The notes under the pieces were generated by a model that was not told the DNA's origin, did not search any database, and saw nothing but the letters and a program-made list of their open reading frames with translations. Shown one piece after another: positions 12,743 to 23,085 of a DNA stretch of 64,000 nucleotides. The DNA lies in contig CM066033.1 in assembly GCA_033557465.1 (NCBI GenBank), forward strand, positions 385,399,289-385,463,288. Reading direction: 5' to 3'. This DNA is from Ichthyophis bannanicus (Eukaryota; Chordata; Amphibia; Gymnophiona; Ichthyophiidae). The first letter of the stretch is position 1; each line of letters starts with the position of its first letter. The position numbers were made by a program, and so were the translations under genes.

Positions 12743-13645
12743 CGGTGTGCCCTAGGGTTCAGTCCTGGGACCAGTACTGCTCAATGTATTTGTGAGTGAT
12801 ATTGCTGAAGGACTGAATGGAAAAGTCTGTCTTTTTGCAGATGACACGAAAATTTGCAACAGAGTGGATTCCCCTGAGGGAGTGGATAACATGAGGAAAA
12901 ATCTACAAAAGCTGGAAGAATAGTCTAATGCTTGGCAGTTAAGATTTATTGTGAAGAAGTGCAGTGTCATGCACTTGGGAAGCAGAAATCCAAGGGAATT
13001 GTATGTGATAGGGGGCGAAAGGTTGGTGTGCACAGACCAGGAGAAGGAGTGATTGTTTCCAAGGGTCAAGGTGGCGAAACAGTGTGACAAGGCGGTTGCA
13101 AAAGCCAGGAGGATGCTGGGTTGCATACAGAGAGGAATTACTAGCAGAAAGGAAGAGGTACTAATGCCACTGTACAAGTCGCTGGTGAGGCCTCACTTGG
13201 AATATTGTGTTCAGCACTGGAGACTGTATCTCGCAAAGGATATAAAAAGGCTGGGAAAGGTTCAGAGGAAGGCAACCAAAATGATTTAGAGCCTGTGTCA
13301 GAAGACTTATGAGAAGAGACTTGAAGACCTAAATATGTACACTCTGGAGGGGAGAAGGGACAGGGGAGATATGATTCAGATCTTGAAATACTTAAAGAGT
13401 ATTAATGAACAAACAAACCTCTTCCAAAGACGAAAAAGTTGTAAAACTAGGGGCATAACATGAAACTGCAAGGGGTTAAACTGAAAAGCAATGTCAGGAA
13501 ATACTTTTTCACTGAAAGGGTGGTGGAAGCTTGGAAAGCCCTCCCGATGGAAGTGGTGGGAGCAAATACAGTGACAGAATTCAAAGTGGCATGGGACAGA
13601 CACCGTGGATCCCTTTATAGCAACAGGATAAGAACAAACTAAACA

Positions 13646-14524
13646 TAACTACCTCTTATATCTCAACACCATGGCACATCGTCTCGGTATGACCGCCACA
13701 AAACTTTCAACTAATATAGCCTGATTTGATCTCCATGTGTCTTTACAGTCTGGCGCGTGGAGCCTTTTGGAGTGGTACAAGAATGAGGCTCCTTGGGAAT
13801 AGGCTTCAGTTGTGCCAATCCTTCCTGTACCAAGCATGCAGCTGAAGAAAAGCTTTACATCAGGCTGAGGGGAGCTGCCCCTAGGGGCTAGCAGCAAGAA
13901 TGCCACTTGCACTGGATGCAAATTGGAGATATGGAAGGCTCTGTGGAAGGCTTGTGATGGTTCATTTTCAGTTAATGGCAAGTGGCCCTTGACCCGGAAA
14001 GTAACACCCTGGAATACTGGACACTCCCAGTGAAATAATGGCCCCGCCTTGTGGAAACATCTGGTCTTCTTGGAATTAGGTGAGTGTGTAATGTAGTTGT
14101 TGGTGGGGATGTGGTCCCCGTTGCAGCTGCAGAGGTTGTGCGCCTGGGGGCTACATTTATATTATAGGTCTATTGGTCCGTGGGCACAGTAGGGGGCAAC
14201 TTTATGCTGTGAGTGCAGGCTTACTAGTATTCTCTTTTGATATATATATACATTTTTTTGAAGGAGGTATTTGCCAGCATTCATGTGCCAGGGGTGGGGG
14301 TGGACTTCCCTCTGTGGCTGAGAGAGCCAGTCTGCTTGAGGAGCTAGTCATTCTACCATGAGGATAGGGACTAGGTTGATCAGGATGCATGTCCTCCAAA
14401 GGCTGAGAGCAAGAGGGCCGGAGGATGATAGCAAGTAAATCTCTGTGTACTTGCCCGATCTTTGAGGTATGCAGAACATAAGGGGCCCTCTGATATTGTC
14501 CTGGCCCATGGTAGCTGTGTTCTT
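13646..14524. other. No gene recognised
   Basis: Unclassified sequence with short frames only. (TA)-rich run near 14240. Confidence 0.45.
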
Positions 14525-14757
14525 CACAGTAAGGTGGTGCAATGTGTGCCTTTGAGTCAAGGCTGACTACCAGTGACCCAGCACCACCTGGGTGCTCTCG
14601 GCAGCGTTATTGGAAGTGGAATGCCAGGCCTTTCTTTTGAGGCAAGGTAGGGTTAAGTGACTTGCTCAAGGCCACAAAGAGTGCTATTGGGAGTCAAACC
14701 CTGGTCTCTTGGTTACCAAGACAGTACTCCAACCATTAGGCTACTCCTCCCATCTGG
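14525..14757 (-). mobile_element. tRNA-derived SINE, longer variant
   Basis: Reverse-oriented copy. On + it shows tgcctttgagtcaaggctga, ggcagcgttattggaagtgg, the CORE gttaagtgacttgctcaag and the tRNA-like head (gggagtcaaaccctggtctc ... aaccattaggctactcctcc). It shares its extra half (cttcgagtca/gactgactc region) with the copy at 19385. Confidence 0.85.
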
Positions 14758-16055
14758 TGGTGGAGTTGGTTGTTAGAAGCCTACTCATCGTTCCACGCCT
14801 ATGGTCCCTTCCTATGAACCTATCCTGGATTATAGTGTCATTTCACATGGGGTAGCTTTCATTCAGTTTATTAAGGCTGTGATGACCCTCTCTAAGTGGG
14901 CTATGGCCATCTAACCTCCTGTTTGGGGGGATGACTGTTGCTCCACCCTACGTATGGCCCTGAAGAAGCAGGTAGCTATTCCCTGCTTATGGGAGGAGTT
15001 GCAGGGCATCGCGCCTGTGCCTAGGCTCTGAGGCAGCAGTACAGACCTGGGAAGGCCCTGGTAGCCAGTGTGTTCCCCACCTGCACCCTGTGTCTGCATC
15101 ATCCAGCTCGGCGCTTTGTAATATACCTAGGCTCTGTGAGCCTACGGGGGAGTTGTGGCGAGAGCAACAATGTCAGTTATGCAGGCTCGTTTGCATGGAC
15201 TTGACCTGCCCGAAGATCAGCGAGAAAGGCTGGACACATGGTTAATGGAAGGGGGAGTCTCCAGGCGGGGTTAGTCCACCACCAGCCATCTGCCACCTTA
15301 GGGCACTATGGAGTAGGATCCCTCATAATGAGGGTCCTCCTGTCCACTTATCCTTGGCAAGGGCACTGCGGGATCCAACGTTGGGGGACAGAGGTTGGCA
15401 GATCCCAGGCAGAGGCAGTATATAAGTGTTGTTGTCCAGTATCCTTACTCTGTGCAACAAAGGTGTGGCCAGTAAGTTTGAAATATACCACACAGGGTAT
15501 GGTAGTTCTGTCACCGCAGGTAAGGAAAGTCAATTTTTGGGACAGGTTTTTCATGGTGGACATAAGCAGGGGCCAGAGCCTGAAGACATGCCACTATTGC
15601 ACCATTGAGTGGCTCTACTGGTAGAGCAGTGCTGGGTGCCATCTGGGAGGGACTTGCACAAAACCTCTGATCTTTGTGGATGGCCCAATAGGGGTCAAGG
15701 ATCTCTTCAGGGCCGAGTCCCTCTGGTCCGATTAATGACTATCTGATCAAGTCAGTCCCCCAGTGCTGAGGGCCTGAGACTGTGTGACTGTTGCAAAAAG
15801 GTGGAAGCTTGGCATAGCATCCCTAGAGCCACAGGTCCACGGAACCATTTCACTTCTGTGAGAGGCTTAACCAATGAAGATCTTCCTCAGAGTGAGACCA
15901 GATTTTTGCTCACCTTTTTAATGATGATCATAATAATAGTGAGCAGAGCTAAGGATCTGCACTGGTACTGATGGGACACGATCCTCCCTCTGAAAACAGG
16001 ACTAGGGATGAGTTACAATGTAACCCCTTTAAGCCCAATAATGGAACAAGTTTTA
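14758..16055. other. No gene recognised
   Basis: Contains a 128-codon + frame (15238-15624) with no family signature. No known repeat could be named. Probably unclassified transposon or intergenic DNA. Confidence 0.4.
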
Positions 16056-16057
16056 TT

Positions 16058-16156
16058 TTATATATATATTTTTTTTCTTTCTCTAATGCGTAATCAACTC
16101 TGGGAGTCATTACCGAAGGATGTAGTAAAAGCTGCTAGTGTAGCTACGTTTATGTT
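16058..16156 (+). mobile_element. Short CR1 ORF2 C-terminal fragment
   Basis: One + frame reads RNQLWESLPKDVVKAAS, the conserved CR1 C-terminal block. It directly abuts the 3' end of the minus-strand L1. Confidence 0.7.
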
Positions 16157-18434
16157 CAAAACTGTTTATTTCAAAAATAACCAATGAACAGACACTGATA
16201 TACATTAACAGTCTCCATAATACCAGGGCTATATAAACCATAAACAACTGGCATACAATTTTTCATTTTCTCCTCCTCCCTCACCCAACAATGCCCACCC
16301 CTCACTCCCCCCCCCCCATATGGCCCCAAAGCTAGTCCGGGCGTGGTGGCTCTTACACACCCAGGACTTGATAGCATGACCCTACTACCTCCCTCCTGTG
16401 GTTCTCGTCCTCCCTCCCCTCCCCATCTTACAGATGTCTCCAACCAAACCCAAGTTCCCACCCCCCAACCAAACCCAAGTTCCCACCCCCAACATCTAGA
16501 GGTCATTCAGAATATAAAACTTCGACTATGTGGGGGTAGTGTTTGAATATAATTGTCCCAGACTTTGTGGAATTTGGGTATCCATTTCCGATCAGCTTTA
16601 GCCCAGAGTTTATCTATTTGCATGTGATGATGCAGGGCTATGCGCCATTGCCAGAAGCTCGGATGTTCATTACTTCACCAATCCGTCAGTAGGACTCTAG
16701 TAGCTAACGCCCAAAAGAGTCTCAGCCAGCGCCACCCTCCTCTATCCCTGACCTCCAGCCCTTCCATCACATGCAGCAGAACAGACTGTGGAGTCAGTGC
16801 CCACTGGTGTCGAAAAGCCCTCTCCTCAAATTGGTGTATGGATCTCCAATAGTCCTGTACCATTGGGCAAGACCACAACATGTGAACCAGAGGAACCCCA
16901 TCCTCTCCACATTTAGGGCAACTGGTCCAGTTACTATATCCCATCGCCCGCATCCGACCTGGTGAGAAATAGGCTCGCCTGATAATCCGATATTGCATAT
17001 CCCAGAGGGAAACCATGGTCATGAACTGCGGAACTGTACCAATGTTTCCACAAATTTTCTCCAGTTAGTGACGTACTAAGATCCGCGTTGTAGAGCTTGG
17101 CTAGTTGGTGGCATGAGCTCTGAGAAGCCCTTATTGCAAAAGAAGACTGCACTTGTGATACCGTGATTCTATCTGATTCCTCACACAGAACTTGAATATA
17201 ACTGCAGAACCAATAATAGAGGAATAGGTCTTTAGTCTCCAGACAGAATTGAGTCCGTAACTCCTTGAAAGAACTCCATCTTCCGTTACTACTTGCTGTA
17301 AGCTAGCCACCCCTAGGTTCTGCCATTGCCGAAATCCAGAAGCCATCATACCAGGGATAAAATCCGCATTACCCTGAATCAGGAGGTAAACTGATTGGGA
17401 CATTCTGTTCATCAATCTACTACAGATCCAGCTCCAAGTCTGGAGCATTACACGAATAAGACCACACTTCCTCAGTGGAGGTAGTAATTTACTGAGAGGC
17501 ATGTGTAACACATATCGAAGCGCAAGGGGTGCAATCAGCACTTGTTCACATCTCAATGGAGTATAATCAGATGTATCAAAGAGACAATATTTTAAATGTT
17601 GCAGTTGGCATGCGAGGTTGTAAGCCTGGTGGTCAGGGACTCCCATACCCCTCTGTTCCAAGACCCCTTAAGTGTCTGCATTGCGATCCTTGCCTGGTGT
17701 TCTCGCCACAGAAACCGGGACAATAGCCCATCTAACTTAAGCAAATCTCTCTTCAATAGCCACAAGGGCAGTAGTTGTAGCATATAAAGCCACCGTGGAA
17801 AAGGACCATCTTAAACAAAGCAATTCTCCCTCCCAATGATAGTGGCAAATCTTGCCACCGAGTTAGTGTCTGCAAAGAATAGAGTATCAGGGGTCTCACA
17901 TTACATCTATATAAATCATGTGGATTATTTGGTAATTTCACGCCCAAATAGGTGAAAGTTTTCCACCCACTTTAAAGGAAAATTACCTCTCCACTCTGCC
18001 CCGCCAGAGCCTCAGACTTCGCCAGATTGAGTTTAAAGCCTGAGAAATGACCAAAGGTCTCAAACTCTGTCAGTAAAGTAGATAGAGATTGATGGGGGTT
18101 GGCCAGGTGGAGGAGCAGGTCATCTGCAAAAGCTGCCAACTTAAATAAATAAATAAAGGAGATAAAGGGCAGCCCTGGCATGTTCCGCGTTGCAGTGGGA
18201 AACCGCTCTGTACAATGTCCATTAACTAATACCCTTGCCGAGGGACCTGCATATAATGCCTTTACGATATGTAAGAAGAGGCCCTTGAAACCAAAGTGCG
18301 CCAATGTGGCAAACATATAGTGCCAACCCAATCTATCAAATGCCTTCTCGGCATCAAAACTTATAAGGAGTGAGGGAAGCACTTTGTTCTTACAGTACTA
18401 TTGAGTTGCCAGAATTTGGCATACATTGGACACA

Positions 18435-18786
18435 ACAATAAAAAAGTGGTCAGAATATCTTATAGAGTAATGCCACCGTTAAGCTAATATGTATCAGATT
18501 ACTCAACTAGTTTGAGAATTAAACAATAAAAGTTTCCAATCGTTTCAAAACATTCTTTTTGTATTGAAAGATGTTACAATGTAGTCTACCTGGGTCTCAG
18601 ACTTGTCAGAGCTTATGGTATAGACTTTTTTCACCAGACGCTCTAGTTTGCATCAATGACCCACCTAAAAGGTATTTTTTCTTTAACTTTTTCTTATATT
18701 CAGAGAAAATTTTGCAATTTCAATAAAAATTCTTGAAACGATTGGAAACTTTTATTGTTTAATTCTCAAACTAGTTGAGTAATCTG
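18435..18786. mobile_element. 352-bp insert with a perfect 58-bp inverted repeat
   Basis: Arms at 18491-18548 and 18733-18790 are perfect reverse complements over 58 bp (start gtatcagattactcaactag). A 14-bp direct repeat, atacattggacaca, flanks the insert at 18421-18434 and 18787-18800 and is probably the target duplication. The segment interrupts L1 ORF2 just upstream of RT motif A. The long target duplication points to LINE-type insertion rather than a cut-and-paste element. Family unknown. Confidence 0.8.
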
Positions 18787-19384
18787 ATACATTGGACACA
18801 GCCTGCCGGCCTTTAACAAAGCCCACCTGAGATGGATGTATCAACTCAGGCATAAGAGGGGAGAGTCTGACTGATAGGTGTGTTCAACTGTTCGCATTGC
18901 AACTAGCCTAATCTGGGCAACTCGCAACTCCACAGGTATTCCAGTGTCCCCTGACCATCCTGTGGGTCCTCACTATACAACTCTTTATAATAATCTAAAA
19001 AGGTGGTTTCCACTGCCTGTTGTATTGTCTGGATAGTGCCATCAACTTTCATTAATTGCTGCGACACCTCAGGGGCTACCTTCCTTTTTTATTAGTGTGG
19101 ATAATAATCGGTCTGATCTATTCGCAAATCTGTAGAGGGCATATCTGTAGTGCATCATAGATCGTTTTGCATGGGCATGGATAAGGGTGCTCAACTAGCT
19201 TTGCAAAGTTAAGTAAGCTGTTCGGTTTTCATCCATATCCTGACTGATCATAAAACGACACAGAGTACAGAGTTGAGAGCCCCACTCCACCAATTTCCGA
19301 TTAACCTCTTTTCTCCTCCGGCACACATAGCCAACTATGACTCCCCTAAGATAAGCTTTTGCCATCTCCCAAAAAAATAGGGGG

Positions 19385-19612
19385 ATTTGGAGTGGAGGAG
19401 TAGCCTAGTGGTTAGAACACTGGCTTGGTAACCAAGCAACCAGGGTTTGATTCCCACTAGCACTCCTTGTGGCCTTGGGCAAGTCACTTAACCCTCCATT
19501 GCCTGGGAAGAAAGTCCTGGCAATCTACTTCCGGTGACACTGCCAAGAAAACCCAGGAGCTTCTGGGTCACCAGGAGTCAGGACTGACTCGAAGGCGCAC
19601 ATTGCATTTGTC
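19385..19612 (+). mobile_element. tRNA-derived SINE, longer variant, inserted in L1
   Basis: The A-box-like region gtagcctagtggttagaac and B-box-like ggtttgattccc are well preserved. The CORE is gggcaagtcacttaaccc, and the second half contains ttccggtgacactgcc and caggactgactcgaagg. It lies inside the L1 endonuclease region, so it is younger than the L1. Confidence 0.88.
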
Positions 19613-20639
19613 TTTGTGATTCTCAATCATTTCCTCAAATAAATCACCCCTCCTAAAGTCAGTGTCTCCCTTCCAATAAAAGGGGAACCGCCAACCCCCA
19701 TAGCAACTTTGTTGATCTAAGGGTTGAAGATCTATCCAGACCATTGTGTGATCCGAAATCTGTACATTCCCTAACTGAGTATCCTCGATTCTATCAAAAG
19801 GCCTTGGGAGACTAAAAAGAAGTCTATGTGAGACCATGTACCATGGACCCTCAAAAGGTGTGTGTAATCCCGTTCTCCTGGATGGAGAGTGTGCCAGACA
19901 TCGATTAGATCTCTACCCACACAAAAGCCTAAAATCAACACCGCTGTCTGGCACCTCCCTCCAACACCCCTCTGGAGCGGTCCACTATCGGATCAAGTAC
20001 ACAATTAGTCTCCCCCCAGATTACTTCTTCATCTCGGTTACCTGTCAAACACTGTACCAACTCATCAAAAAACTATCTTTCATATTGGTTAGGACCATAA
20101 ATGTTTCCTAATATGATTGGGTAGCCCTGTAAATGGCCCGAAAGCAACACATATCTGCCTCCTCTGTCCCGTTCAATATGTTCCACCATTAAATTAAGTG
20201 CCTTCCTGACCAAAATGGTCACTCCTGCACATCTGCTCCATACTGTAGCGCCATACACTTTCCCAACCCAACTCCTTTTGAGTTTGGAATGTTCTGACTC
20301 AATCATGCAAGTCTCTTGGAGCATGGTGACATCTGCACAAGACTCTCGTAGTGCCTTAAGTACCTTATAGCATTTTATCGGGTCGCCGATACTACAAACA
20401 TTCCACAAAATGATCCTTAGGCCCCCTTTATTCATGTAACCCCCAGGCGTAGCAGGAAGCACGCAACGCTCAGCAACAAATTGTCTCGGGGGACTCCCCA
20501 GCCTAAGACTAATCCCCAGGAACCAAAGTGGCTTGAAGACATCTGCAAGAAACAATTGAATCCCTTAACAATGCTTAAGATACCCTCTACCCTAACCCGC
20601 GGTAACTTCCCCTGTGTTCCCAATGTAGAAAAACCCTAG

Positions 20640-21070
20640 ATCCCTTTTATACCATCATGTCCCTCTTCCCTGTCCTCTGCCCCCCCCCCCAGTAGCATTC
20701 CACTCACTAACCAGTGGGTTGTAGGTCAGTGGCATTGGGGCCCCCCTACCCCTTGTATTCTAGTTATTCTACCCCACTGGTCCTTAATTAGTGCTTAGCT
20801 ATCCCCCTATAACACAATATCCTTGTCTGTCGCAAATTATGAACCCCCACGCCCCTTTTTTTCCTGCCATCCCTCTACCTTATCTTTAGATGAAGCTCAC
20901 CTCCCTGATCCATCCCCACATATTTCAGCCCACAATCACACCCCTCCCCCCAGACTCAACACCCCGGCAACATCTCCCATAACCCTATTCCCATAACAGA
21001 AAAGAGGAAGAGAGAGAGAGAATAGAAAGAAGAAAGAAAGAAAAAAAGAAAGAAAAAAAAAAAGCGTATA
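20640..21070. repeat. L1 inter-ORF region with (GAAA)n-type run
   Basis: Low-coding C-rich stretch followed by a purine run (gaaagaaagaaaaaaagaaa) at about 21000-21064, between the L1 ORF2 start and the ORF1 end. Confidence 0.6.
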
Positions 21071-21079
21071 GTGTGAAGA

Positions 21080-22275
21080 GTAGTAATATCTTATCGCACC
21101 AACACACTCAGTTCAACCAAGGGAGAGGTCTTCTTGGAATACCAGATGTTCCACTCCCTAACTCATGCTTCTTCTTTCGTAGTAATATGTATGGATTGGA
21201 TATGTATGGAAGAACCATGCATCCAATATGGGTGTGTCCGTCCCGAAAGAACTGCATAGCTTTACAGGAACTCCCGGCCTCTTCTGCCGTCAGCTCAGTT
21301 TCCAGTGGTTTTGCACCAGTTAGAACCATAATGAATAACTGCTGCAGTTATTGTCCTCTTATTTTATTTGGTCCACCAAGCTCAAGGCATATTTGGCAAG
21401 CTATTGCCTATGCTGGCAGTGTATCCAAGAAGTTCCTTGCCTCAGCTGGAGTAGAGAAAAAACAGTGTTGCCCTTGGTGTTCAATGCGCAGCCTGGCTGG
21501 GTATAACAATGAGAAATGGATACCCTTGTTCACTAGTTAGCTGCATAATTGGGAGTATTCTCGCTGCCGGCAGCGGTTCGAAAGAGGAGAGTAGTCTTGA
21601 AATATGAGGGATATTAGAGGTATTTGTGTCCTTGGGAGCACGCCAGCAAGCCTTGGCTGCCCGCAGCATGGCCTCCTTCTGTGTGTAGTTGTGGAACTGT
21701 GCAATCACCACCCGCGCTCTGGAGTTTTTACCACCACATGAACCAAGCCTATGCACCGCTCCAGCAGATTTTTTTCAGTATGATCTCCTAACTGTAAATT
21801 GAGGGTTATCCAGGTCTAGAAAACCTCTTAGTTCAGCATCTGTAACTGTCTCTGCCACCCCAATAAACCAGAGATTTTTCTGCCTACCTCTGTTTTTGAG
21901 GTCATCCAGTTTTTCTTCATATTGGCGAAGCACATCTTCCAGTCTTTTAATAGAAGTGGTGTGGGCCTGTTGATTGTCCTCCAGGTCAGAAACTCTCTGT
22001 ACAACTCCTGTTATCCAGCCCACAAAGTCAATAACTTTTTGGGTGACTTGGATCAATCATTCATCCAGCTTCAAAAGCCGCTCGTCTAGGGCCTGTACTA
22101 CCACCAACGTTACCTCTGCCACCAAGTTGGAGTTGTTCTCTGCTTGCATTTGTGGTGGTGATATGGCGGCCATCTTTATTTCGGCAGCGTGGGTCTTCAA
22201 GCGGGTTCCTTTTGCGACCATATACCCCCCAGAGGACTTCAGTTGCAGTGAGTTGTTACCTGTCCTAGGAGACAA
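21080..22275 (-). pseudogene. L1 ORF1 (RNA-binding chaperone), broken
   Basis: Reading 5' to 3' on the minus strand: an N-terminal part at 22275-22057 (MVAKGTRLKTHAAEIKMA), then an in-frame stop. Next is a coiled-coil-like heptad stretch (VVQRVSDLEDNQQAHTTSIK) leading to KLDDLKNRGRQKNLWFIGVA at 22056-21775, the classical L1 ORF1 junction of coiled coil and RRM. The C-terminal domain at 21756-21481 has RARVVIAQFHNYTQKEAMLR. ORF1p binds L1 RNA as a trimer. Frame breaks make it inactive. Its sequence type differs from the ORF1-only elements at 48.8-54.1 kb. Confidence 0.85.
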
Positions 22276-22435
22276 GACTCCAGGGGGGGGGGGGGGGGGA
22301 AGGTTCAGTCAGATAAGTTGAGTATTATTCAGTCAGGAACAGGGGAGAATCCCAGAGCCAGCAACAACACATCTTGCCTGGCTCACTGCATCACGTGATC
22401 TCCATGTGGCTAGGTTTAAAACAGAAGTTTGGACC

Positions 22436-22775
22436 AAGGGCCGGCCCAAGGGTTTCTGCCGACCTAGGCAGAAACCCCGGTCTTGCTGCCCCTCTCCTCC
22501 CCTGCTGACACCACCCCCCTCTTCCGTTGCTGCTGTCCCCCCTCCAGCTGCTGCCAATTCTGTCTATGGAGGGGGAGGCAGGCAGCAGCAGTATTTCCAA
22601 AAGCTTTTACCGCCGCTTTTGGAAATACTGCTGCTGCCCACCTCCCCCCCAAATGGAATCAGTGACAGCTGGGGGGGGGGCAACAGCAGCTGCCTATGTG
22701 TGCCGCTGCCACCATCCACCCAGGCTGGCCATCCTAAGCAGCCGCCTAACTTGCCTAGTGGTCAGGCTGGCCCTG
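22436..22775. repeat. GC-rich foldback element, copy 1
   Basis: Starts gggccggcccaagggtttct and contains arms at 22571-22604 and 22615-22648 that pair nearly perfectly (cagcagtatttccaaaagc). A second, longer copy lies at 39520-39960, and a truncated piece may be at 31970-32010 (ccactaggcaaactaggtgg). A DNA-transposon derivative is likely, family not known to me. Confidence 0.75.
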
Positions 22776-23085
22776 TTTGGACCAGTTCCTGGAGGGAAGG
22801 TTCATAAACCATTTTTAAAGAGGACCCAGGAAAGCCACTGCTTACTCCAGGAGAAGTATTGTGGAACCTGTGTATCTTTTTGGGAACCTGACAGGTAGTT
22901 GTGATCTGGATTGGCCTCTGCTGGAAACAGGATACTGGGCTTGATGAATCTTGGTCTGAGATATAGAAACATAGAAAAATGACGACAGAAAAAGACCACA
23001 TGGCCTATCTAGTCTGTCCTTCCATAACAATTACAACAATCCCCAGTCTGCTCTGACCCAGTATGGCATTTCTTATGTTCTTATG
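22776..23085 (+). mobile_element. CR1 3' end with a small nested repeat
   Basis: One frame reads the CR1 C-terminus (DQFLEGRFINHF), followed by the family 3' UTR (ttggcctctgctggaaacag, tgacccagtatggcatttct). At 22968-23055 a different dispersed repeat (gaaacatagaaaaatgacga) is inserted in the UTR, and it is also found at 47880. Confidence 0.85.

Larger units (their letters stand above)
9677..13645 (+). mobile_element. CR1 LINE, most of ORF2, carrying two nested L2 insertions
   Basis: Translation in shifting + frames gives the end of the AP endonuclease (GEVIIWGDFNLPNVDWS, ending at 9945). It resumes after the L2 insert with NIPSTNLEISKKIVD, PTRESLVLYLVLINRD and SNDHHTVW, followed by the reverse transcriptase and the CR1 C-terminal domain ([40 protein letters not shown]). 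The exact resumption of the protein after both inserts shows the order of events. It is 5' truncated and full of stops. Confidence 0.93.
16520..20560 (-). pseudogene. L1 ORF2 (endonuclease-reverse transcriptase), broken
   Basis: ORF2p nicks DNA and copies L1 RNA at the nick. The AP-endonuclease start is at 20475-20073 (LRIILWNVCSIGDPIKC, MLQETCM), and its C-terminal part at 19837-19568 has QISDHTMVWIDLQ, the conserved SDH. The reverse transcriptase at 18382-17972 has SFDAEKAFDRLGW (motif A) and FADDLLLHL (motif C), with the segment between them shortened. The C-terminal region runs to 16520 with a zinc-knuckle (CPKCGEDGVPLVHMLWSC) near 16900. At least five frame breaks and two insertions make it inactive. 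Confidence 0.9.
16157..22400 (-). mobile_element. L1-clade LINE, near full length, minus strand
   Basis: It runs 5' (about 22400) to 3' (about 16157): ORF1 remains at 22275-21080, an inter-ORF region with a purine-rich simple repeat (21000-21065), ORF2 remains at 20560-16520, then a 3' UTR. Both ORFs are frameshifted but their order is kept. A SINE (19385-19610) and a 352-bp insert (18435-18786) interrupt ORF2. About 6.2 kb, the normal L1 size. Confidence 0.9.

Noticed and set aside
15238..15624. 128-codon + frame
   Set aside because: No recognisable domain, no Kozak context, no neighbouring exon. Opposite-strand frames are also open.
16675..17022. A host zinc-finger gene (CPKC...HxxxxC motif)
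   Set aside because: The motif is the L1 ORF2 C-terminal zinc knuckle, in register with upstream RT and endonuclease fragments.
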